Below, piece by piece: positions 1 to 3,991 of a stretch of DNA of 5,655 nt. The translations under genes were made by a program, and so were the position numbers. The notes beneath the pieces are model-generated. The model saw only the letters and a list, made by a program, of their open reading frames with translations, did not search any database and was not told the DNA's origin. The first letter of the stretch is position 1, and each line of letters begins with the position of its first letter. The DNA comes from Sulfurovum sp. (GTDB taxonomy: Bacteria; Campylobacterota; Campylobacteria; Campylobacterales; Sulfurovaceae), in NCBI GenBank assembly GCA_027066595.1, contig JAMONG010000272.1, positions 1-5,655 on the forward strand, given 5' to 3'.

Positions 1-7
1 ATCTTCT

Positions 8-22
8 TTTAGATAGAATTCT
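8..22 (+). promoter_or_regulatory. Candidate promoter core of tRNA-Ser(UGA)
   Basis: The stretch TTTAGATAGAATTCT contains a -10-like hexamer TAGAAT at 14-19. This would put the transcription start near position 26, leaving about 11 nt of 5' leader for RNase P to remove. The same 15-mer with one change lies on the minus strand immediately upstream of the SRP RNA (2493-2507), which supports a promoter role. The centre is a perfect 12-bp palindrome (ATAGAATTCTAT, 13-24). A -35 box cannot be judged because the window starts too close. The assignment is inferred from position and from the match to the SRP promoter. Confidence 0.45.
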
Positions 23-36
23 ATTCTTCAAAATGT

Positions 37-124
37 CGGGAGATGTCAGAGTGGTCGAATGTGCCGGTCTTGAAAACCGGTGAGGGTTATACCTCCGGGG
101 GTTCGAATCCCCCTCTCCCGGCCA
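37..124 (+). tRNA. tRNA-Ser(UGA), CCA encoded
   Basis: This is a complete class II tRNA. The acceptor stem pairs CGGGAGA (37-43) with TCTCCCG (114-120), followed by discriminator G121 and an encoded CCA (122-124). The anticodon stem CCGGT/ACCGG encloses the loop CTTGAAA (69-75), giving anticodon TGA at 71-73, which reads UCA and probably other UCN serine codons. A long variable arm of about 15 nt (81-96), typical of tRNA-Ser, precedes a T-arm made of GGGGG, TTCGAAT and CCCCC (97-113). It is the only plus-strand gene in the window and converges on the globin gene. A short T5 run (128-132) follows, but no proper terminator hairpin is visible. Confidence 0.97.
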
Positions 125-186
125 TACTTTTTAAACAACTCAAATTAAATACCTAACATACTTGAAAGTTTGTCAAGACAGTGATA

Positions 187-651
187 TTAATCCTTACTAT
201 TTATCATCCATTGAGAAAATACATTTAAATAATTCCAGAAACTTTGAATATTTTCTTCTGAACTTAATTTGTTTTCAATAATAGGTTGTAGAGCTTCTTC
301 AAAAGTGACAAGCCAATGTAAGCGTGCATGAGGGGTGATGCGAAAAGGGGCATGTCTTCCTCTCATTTGAGGGGCACCTCTATTTTGGTTAAAATACTGA
401 GGACCTCCACAGATTTGTATGAAAAAATCTGCGGAGTGCTGTCCTGCTATATTCATTGCTTCTTTTGTGGTTGGAAAAATATTCTTAATCGGGCTCTCAA
501 AAAGACCCATGTAAAATCTATCAAGTAAATCACGTATGCCTTCTTCCCCGATATCAGTTAAAAAGCTAGGGTTAGGTTTTGTTACAGGAGGATTAACACC
601 CTCTATATAGGGAAGGATTGAAAAGTCTAAAGAGGAGGTACCAAAATTCAT
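187..651 (-). CDS. Group II-type truncated hemoglobin (globin)
   Basis: This 154-residue protein is a 2-on-2 truncated hemoglobin that should bind heme and so O2, NO or peroxide in the cytoplasm. Aligned by eye with Mycobacterium tuberculosis GlbO, it shows Tyr47 (B10), Phe59 (CD1), the GGP-x-Y block (82-86), proximal His100 (F8) in RHAPFRIT, and Trp113 (G8). These are hallmarks of group II rather than of the group III Ctb globin of Campylobacter. About 30 N-terminal residues, rich in proline at 21-28, extend beyond the minimal fold; the globin core begins around GEEGIRDLL (35-43). The ATG at 651 is preceded by an AAAAAGG ribosome-binding site, and the next Met (48) would cut into helix B, so this start is preferred. 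It is last in a four-gene minus-strand run but has its own strong promoter in the 48-nt gap. The physiological ligand and role (O2 handling or NO/peroxide defence) cannot be read from the sequence. Confidence 0.93.
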   Translation of the reverse strand: MNFGTSSLDFSILPYIEGVNPPVTKPNPSFLTDIGEEGIRDLLDRFYMGLFESPIKNIFPTTKEAMNIAGQHSADFFIQICGGPQYFNQNRGAPQMRGRHAPFRITPHARLHWLVTFEEALQPIIENKLSSEENIQSFWNYLNVFSQWMINSKD

Positions 652-670
652 AAATTGCCTTTTTAGTAGC

Positions 671-699
671 GTTATAGCATACTAATGTACATCTGTCAA
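671..699 (-). promoter_or_regulatory. Strong sigma70 promoter for the globin gene
   Basis: On the minus strand, a perfect -35 TTGACA (699-694) is followed after exactly 17 nt by -10 TATAAC (676-671). A TG one base before the hexamer makes it an extended -10. The -35 begins directly after the stop codon of the zinc-ribbon gene. Transcription should start near 664, giving a leader of only about 13 nt that just holds the AAAAAGG ribosome-binding site. The quality of the match is unusual in AT-rich DNA, and it implies that the globin can be expressed independently of the genes before it. The sequence TAGCATACTA (675-684, plus strand) covers the -10 and could be a regulator site. Confidence 0.72.
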
Positions 700-975
700 C
701 TAACGACATCCTCCTGTACCACAAGAACTCTCAGAATTATCTACGGCAAAACTGTTGATATATCCACAAGAGAGACACTCAAAGGTTAGCATCTGTGGAC
801 CAGAGCAGCCGCTAGAACGTTTGTCTGTAAGTTCGATGTCTGCTTGTTTACAGTGCGGGCAAAAGCCTCTACGAATACTGTCTAGTTGTTCCTTTTTTTC
901 TTTTAAGTAGTAGATATACACAAGGACTGACCCTATAAGGATGATAAGTAAAAAAGCTAAGAGGTAAATATCCAT
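700..975 (-). CDS. Small membrane-anchored zinc-ribbon protein with Cys-rich C-terminus, function unknown
   Basis: I do not recognise a named family for this 91-residue protein. It has one N-terminal transmembrane helix (about residues 3-23, hydrophobic and rich in Leu/Ile) followed by the basic stretch KEKKEQLDSIRR, which suggests that the rest faces the cytoplasm. Two knuckles, CPHC (39-42) and CLSC (67-70), form a likely zinc ribbon with an extra Cys57 in the loop. The C-terminus ends SSCGTGGCR with Cys85 and Cys90, a pair that may bind a metal or form a disulfide. The start at 975 has AAGGA at good spacing, and that site overlaps the stop of the upstream peptidase gene (8-nt gap), so translation is probably coupled. 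The globin lies downstream. The Cys-rich tail after a single helix recalls small proteins associated with iron transport, but the resemblance is too weak to assign a role. Confidence 0.82.
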   Translation of the reverse strand: MDIYLLAFLLIILIGSVLVYIYYLKEKKEQLDSIRRGFCPHCKQADIELTDKRSSGCSGPQMLTFECLSCGYINSFAVDNSESSCGTGGCR

Positions 976-983
976 TATTTTCC

Positions 984-1655
984 TTAGGTAGTAAAATTTT
1001 TTAGTTTTTGAACCTGTGTTTTGTATGCAGGTAAATAGCTTTCAACACATCTCCAAAATGCTTTTTGGTGATGCTTATGTTTGATATGTGCAAGTTCATG
1101 CACAATGATGTATTGTATCACATCTAAAGGGAGTTTCATTATCATAGTGTTAAAACTTAAGTCATTTTTAGCAGAACAAGAACCCCACTGTCGTTTTGTT
1201 TTTCTAAAACTAATCTTTTTTGGTTGTAGACCCATAGTATTAGCCCACTGTTCTATAAGTGGAAGCATATAAGTTGTTGCTTCTTCTTTGTAAAATGTAT
1301 CAATATGCCGTTGAAATATCTTTTTATCATAGAGATGATAGTAGAGAGTAAATACATCTCCATCGAAGTGGAGTTTAGTCCGTTTTTTCTCATACTCTAT
1401 AAGGTGTATTTTATAAGGTTCCCCTAAAAAATAAAGTTCACTTTTCTGTGAAAAGTCAATCCACTTTCCTTTTTTCGCTTCAAATTTTTTACGTGAGTTA
1501 CTTATCCATGAGGCTTTTTTAAGTAAGAGTTGTTCTATCTGCTTTTGCGAAACTTGAGGAGACTTAATAAGGAGTTCCCCCTCCCCCGTAAAGCTAAGAT
1601 AAATGTGTTTAAGCTTGGGGTTAATGATGTGTATATAGTGAGGGAGTATTGACAT
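984..1655 (-). CDS. YgjP-like (DUF45) zinc metallopeptidase
   Basis: This 223-residue protein matches the YgjP-like metallopeptidase family (PF01863, formerly DUF45, related to the SprT/WLM type). The active-site motif is HELAH (186-190), with His196 placed as the third zinc ligand and Glu187 as the catalytic base, followed by FW (200-201) as in the family. The conserved block R-Q-W-G-S-C-S (155-161) precedes it. The N-terminal part (about 1-110) has the strand-rich beginning with a basic patch typical of longer members. No signal peptide or membrane helix is seen, so it is probably cytoplasmic. Substrates of this family are not established. The ATG lies 17 nt after the lipoprotein stop, and no good ribosome-binding site precedes it, so expression may depend on translation of the gene before it. 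The zinc-ribbon gene follows after 8 nt. Confidence 0.92.
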   Translation of the reverse strand: MSILPHYIHIINPKLKHIYLSFTGEGELLIKSPQVSQKQIEQLLLKKASWISNSRKKFEAKKGKWIDFSQKSELYFLGEPYKIHLIEYEKKRTKLHFDGDVFTLYYHLYDKKIFQRHIDTFYKEEATTYMLPLIEQWANTMGLQPKKISFRKTKRQWGSCSAKNDLSFNTMIMKLPLDVIQYIIVHELAHIKHKHHQKAFWRCVESYLPAYKTQVQKLKNFTT

Positions 1656-1672
1656 AAAAATATAGGGTAAGA

Positions 1673-2122
1673 TTAATTACTAAGCTTATCATTTTTATAT
1701 TGCACTGTTTTGCTGATTGAGCCATCTTTATTGTATGACATAGCTGGCCCGTGTTTGAGACCAGAAACATATGTATATGAAACCATCACGTCACCATTGG
1801 GGTAGTAGGCATATTGTTGACCTTCTTGTTTCCCGTTGACATAATTAAGCTTCCAAATAACACGACCTTGTTCATCAAACCCTGTTTCTATGCCATCTTT
1901 TACACCATTTCTTTTGGTGACAGTTGAAGTGACATTTCCGTTGTATCCATACTGCTTGAGGAGACCATTTTGTCCTGTGTCGTCATCCATGATAAATTCT
2001 GAACGTATTTGACCACCAGTAAAGTACTCTTTTTTGACTTTTTTACTAGAAAAGCTAGGGCTACTACAGCCTGTAAAAGAAAGAAGTAAAAAAATAGAGA
2101 GGAATAAAGAGAGTTTTTTCAT
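1673..2122 (-). CDS. Lipoprotein with MORN/YwqK-type repeats
   Basis: The 149-residue product begins with a lipoprotein signal peptide: MKK, a hydrophobic core, and the lipobox-like SFTGC, which makes Cys19 the lipidated residue. Phe at -3 is not the usual Leu but is tolerated. The mature part is built from about four 24-residue units (roughly 54-77, 78-101, 102-125 and 126-149). Each has an aromatic segment, a turn such as NGNV, EQGRV, NGDV or KDGS, and an end such as NGKQEG or SGLKHG. This is the pattern of MORN-variant repeats (toxin-immunity-like YwqK family, PF07661), which form a beta-hairpin surface. An envelope location is predicted; the partner is unknown. AAGG lies about 8-9 nt before the ATG. 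It is the first gene of the minus-strand cluster, so its upstream region should carry the cluster promoter. Confidence 0.88.
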   Translation of the reverse strand: MKKLSLFLSIFLLLSFTGCSSPSFSSKKVKKEYFTGGQIRSEFIMDDDTGQNGLLKQYGYNGNVTSTVTKRNGVKDGIETGFDEQGRVIWKLNYVNGKQEGQQYAYYPNGDVMVSYTYVSGLKHGPAMSYNKDGSISKTVQYKNDKLSN

Positions 2123-2153
2123 ATGTGTGACCTTGTCATAATAATATTGCGCT

Positions 2154-2163
2154 TAGTATACTA
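2154..2163. promoter_or_regulatory. Palindrome TAGTATACTA in the likely promoter region of the lipoprotein cluster
   Basis: A perfect 10-bp palindrome lies 31 nt upstream of the lipoprotein start. Read on the minus strand it contains overlapping -10-like hexamers (TATAGT and TATACT) and would give a leader of roughly 25 nt. No good -35 is visible at 17 nt, so the promoter is tentative. A nine-of-ten match occurs over the globin -10 (675-684). It may be only AT-rich promoter sequence, or an operator shared by both promoters. Confidence 0.3.
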
Positions 2164-2219
2164 TAAATAACTTTGGATTTTTAAATGAGGTTGGAAGATG
2201 TATTAAAATAATGGTTAAC

Positions 2220-2307
2220 TGGCTGAGAGGAAGGGATTCGAACCCTCGGTGGGTTGCCCCACACAGACGTTCCAGGTCTGCACCTTCGACCACTCGGACA
2301 CCTCTCA
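2220..2307 (-). tRNA. tRNA-Ser(GGA), CCA encoded
   Basis: This is a complete minus-strand class II tRNA. The acceptor stem pairs TGAGAGG (2307-2301) with CCTCTCA (2230-2224), followed by discriminator G and an encoded CCA (2222-2220). The anticodon arm CAGAC/GTCTG holds the loop CTGGAAC (2275-2269) with anticodon GGA (2273-2271), reading UCC and UCU serine codons. A long GC-rich variable arm (about 2262-2247), as expected for tRNA-Ser, precedes the T-arm GAGGG, TTCGAAT, CCCTT. It lies 77 nt downstream of the SRP RNA on the same strand. No clear promoter of its own was found in that gap, so co-transcription with the SRP RNA is possible. Confidence 0.97.
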
Positions 2308-2384
2308 ATACAATATGATGATAAATTATTAAGATAATCAATAAACAAGGTATAAGTTTTGATGATTGGTTATTTTAATGTAGT

Positions 2385-2489
2385 ACCCCTCTCCAGATAC
2401 CTGCGGCACCCAGTGAAGAAAGGTGGGCTGCTATGTTCCCATCCTGACCCATTGTCTTTCATCACCGTTGCACAGGTCTAAAAAGAGGC
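2385..2489 (-). ncRNA. ffs: SRP RNA (small bacterial 4.5S type)
   Basis: This is the RNA part of the signal recognition particle, which binds Ffh and targets nascent membrane proteins to the Sec translocon. The conserved apical domain is clear on the minus strand: GGTCAG, then ATG, the tetraloop GGAA (2439-2436) and CAT, then AGCAGCC. This matches E. coli 4.5S RNA around its GGAA loop and AGCAGCC internal-loop strand. The flanks pair as expected for the long hairpin: AGACCTG with CAGGTATCT, and a terminal helix of CCTCTTTT (2488-2481) with GGAGAGGGG including G-U pairs. The length of about 105 nt fits the small, Alu-less bacterial form. The ends are inferred from the terminal helix and may shift by a few bases. 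A -10-like TAGAAT sits about 6 nt upstream of the proposed 5' end. Confidence 0.93.
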
Positions 2490-2492
2490 ATG

Positions 2493-2507
2493 AGAATTCT
2501 AGCTAAA
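2493..2507 (-). promoter_or_regulatory. Promoter core of the SRP RNA
   Basis: On the minus strand TTTAGCTAGAATTCT contains TAGAAT (2501-2496), correctly placed for a start at about 2489, the 5' end of the SRP terminal helix. It differs by one base from the element upstream of tRNA-Ser(UGA) at 8-22. A convincing -35 is absent, which is common in Campylobacterota. The element lies in the gap after the ATPase stop, so the SRP RNA need not rely on readthrough from that gene. Confidence 0.5.
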
Positions 2508-2526
2508 CATAGCTTAATAGTAAGTC

Positions 2527-3606
2527 TTAATCTTCTTCATCGTTAATGACTGACCACTCATCAAAAGGTAGGGCTTCAAAGTATAGTTTTTCTATACTAT
2601 AGTGGTAACGGTTTACCATGGTTACAATAGTGACTTTTGAGATGCCATATTTTTTATAGATATTAAACTTATTTTGTGACTTTACCCAAAGGCTATCTTC
2701 ACTCTCAAAAGGTGCTGGGATGATGAGTTCATTATTTTTTTTTATGTACCCATGTATGCCTAGAGTCTGTACACTTATATGATGTTTTATGAGAGCTAAG
2801 GCTATCATTGTGTCAAATTGTAAGATAAAGGGTTGACCCAAGGTAAGGTATTTTGCAAAGGCAAAGTCAAAGAGGAGCATTTTTTTACCTGACTTTTGAT
2901 AGTGGTCATCTATGAAAAAGAGTAGTTTTTCTTCCTTAAATTGTTTGATAGTCTTGTAGAGCCAATCTTTTGAGACTTTAAACTGCTCTTTAGCAAAGGT
3001 ATAAATTTGGTGGGTGGTGAGATGTTTTGTATGGTGCTGTGCTAAGATGAGAAGAAGTTTTTGTTCTTGTTCTGTGAAGGCAGATTGAAAAAAGTTTTTC
3101 ATTGCTTGCATATTAGATTTTTGAGAACGTGCAAGTAAAGGGAGTGTCCCCGAACGCAAAAAATGGTTAAACCCTTGGTTCTGTGCTGATGTAGTTTCAA
3201 ATGCCAAAAACTCTTCATAGTCTAAAGGAAAAAGTTCAATAGACGTAAATTCAGGGTAGTGTAATGCGATACGGGAGAGTATTATAAGTTTATGTACATT
3301 TGGGAAGGAGGGGAGTATATCATTGTGGTAATGGTCTAAAACGAGGAGGGTAATACTATTTTTATCTATATACTGTTGTAGTGCCACAAGTTCCAAAGTA
3401 TGAAGAATGAGGTTAGGGTCTTCACAATCTATGTAGAGAGTATATTTTGTATCTACCTGACTAAGGTAATCTGCAATGAGGGATGTTTTTCCCGCACCTC
3501 TTACACCATAAAGATTAATATCTCCTTCTTTGGGTAACATACATTTTCTAAGGGTAAAATGTTCACTACTTGGGAGCTGGTCTTGATAATATTCAAGTAA
3601 ATTCAT
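2527..3606 (-). CDS. AAA_14-type P-loop ATPase with winged helix and degenerate nuclease-like C-terminus
   Basis: The 359-residue protein resembles the AAA_14/DUF4143 class of ATPases. It shows Walker A G-V-R-G-A-G-K-T (34-41), a Walker B-like strand ITLLVLD ending at Asp91, a sensor-1-like LIILSR (107-112), and the class signature FPLDYEEFL (126-134). A helix-rich region at about 177-232 looks like the winged helix, followed by KKMLLFDFAFAKYL (241-254), which corresponds to the family's 'K-x-Y-F-x-D' strand. The C-terminal 100 residues keep the PD-(D/E)XK-like strand pattern, but the expected E-x-K is W307-V-K309, so nuclease activity is doubtful. The function of the class is poorly known. 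The gene begins 19 nt after the NrfJ-like gene with a weak ribosome-binding site (GAG), suggesting the same transcript. Nothing links it directly to cytochrome maturation. Confidence 0.83.
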   Translation of the reverse strand: MNLLEYYQDQLPSSEHFTLRKCMLPKEGDINLYGVRGAGKTSLIADYLSQVDTKYTLYIDCEDPNLILHTLELVALQQYIDKNSITLLVLDHYHNDILPSFPNVHKLIILSRIALHYPEFTSIELFPLDYEEFLAFETTSAQNQGFNHFLRSGTLPLLARSQKSNMQAMKNFFQSAFTEQEQKLLLILAQHHTKHLTTHQIYTFAKEQFKVSKDWLYKTIKQFKEEKLLFFIDDHYQKSGKKMLLFDFAFAKYLTLGQPFILQFDTMIALALIKHHISVQTLGIHGYIKKNNELIIPAPFESEDSLWVKSQNKFNIYKKYGISKVTIVTMVNRYHYSIEKLYFEALPFDEWSVINDEED

Positions 3607-3625
3607 AACTCATTTTAGCTTAACT

Positions 3626-3991
3626 TTAATTTGATGAGCTTTTCTTGTATTGTAAATGAGAGACAAACATCAGCTCATTAAAGACTTTGTTAAGTGCAAT
3701 GCTTTTAAAGTTTTTGGTTACAAGTTCTTGTTGAAAACGTACAAAATCTCCTATTTGGGCATCTACTTTGTTTGTTACTATCCAGAAAGTGAGATTGGTT
3801 GATTCTTTTATCTCTAAATAGGTGTAAGCTTTGGCTTGTAAGACTTGAACTACTTCTCCTTGATAATAGGGTTTAGGTTTTATTACAGTCTGTGAGGTAT
3901 TTTTTTCATGGTGTATAAACTCTTTAAGTGTTTGAGCCTTAGTAGACAGTGTAAAAAGTGTAAATACCATAAGTGTAAGTAGATAATTCAT
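3626..3991 (-). CDS. NrfJ-like secreted protein
   Basis: This 121-residue protein has a hydrophobic N-terminus with likely signal peptidase cleavage after TKA (residue 19), so it is probably periplasmic. The N-region carries no Lys or Arg, which is unusual. The body, from GEVVQV (45) to MFVSHL (108-113), looks like an OB-fold-type beta barrel. It carries the pattern I recall for NrfJ-related proteins: G-x-V-x-x-V, AYTYL (55-59), a Trp at 70, and the signature NFKS-x-x-LN-x-x-F (94-104) followed by hydrophobic MFV. NrfJ is encoded next to the cytochrome c synthase NrfI in the Wolinella nitrite reductase operon, and this gene also directly follows a CcsBA-type synthase. The ATG overlaps that gene's TAA by one base (TAATG), and AAAGGA precedes it at good spacing, so the two are translationally coupled. 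Its biochemical role is not established. Confidence 0.78.
   Translation of the reverse strand: MNYLLTLMVFTLFTLSTKAQTLKEFIHHEKNTSQTVIKPKPYYQGEVVQVLQAKAYTYLEIKESTNLTFWIVTNKVDAQIGDFVRFQQELVTKNFKSIALNKVFNELMFVSHLQYKKSSSN

Noticed and set aside
161..177. Hairpin CTTGA-N7-TCAAG as a terminator between tRNA-Ser(UGA) and the globin gene
   Set aside because: The stem has only five AT-rich pairs and neither strand has a T-run after it.
328..528. Plus-strand open frame of 66 codons
   Set aside because: It lies wholly antisense to the globin gene, has no recognisable motif, and the minus-strand protein is clearly the real one.
187..651. Assignment of the globin as Ctb-like group III
   Set aside because: The GGP-x-Y and RHAPFRI blocks and the aligned TrpG8 fit group II better, and the N-terminus differs from Ctb.
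1081..1272. Plus-strand open frame of 63 codons
   Set aside because: It is antisense to the active-site region of the YgjP-like peptidase gene and encodes no recognisable protein.
2153..2341. Minus-strand open frame of 62 codons
   Set aside because: It runs through the whole tRNA-Ser(GGA) gene, so its codons are a by-product of tRNA sequence.
2501..2514. Inverted repeat AGCTA-AACA-TAGCT after the ATPase stop as a terminator
   Set aside because: The stem is five pairs, no T-run follows on the minus strand, and it overlaps the SRP promoter.
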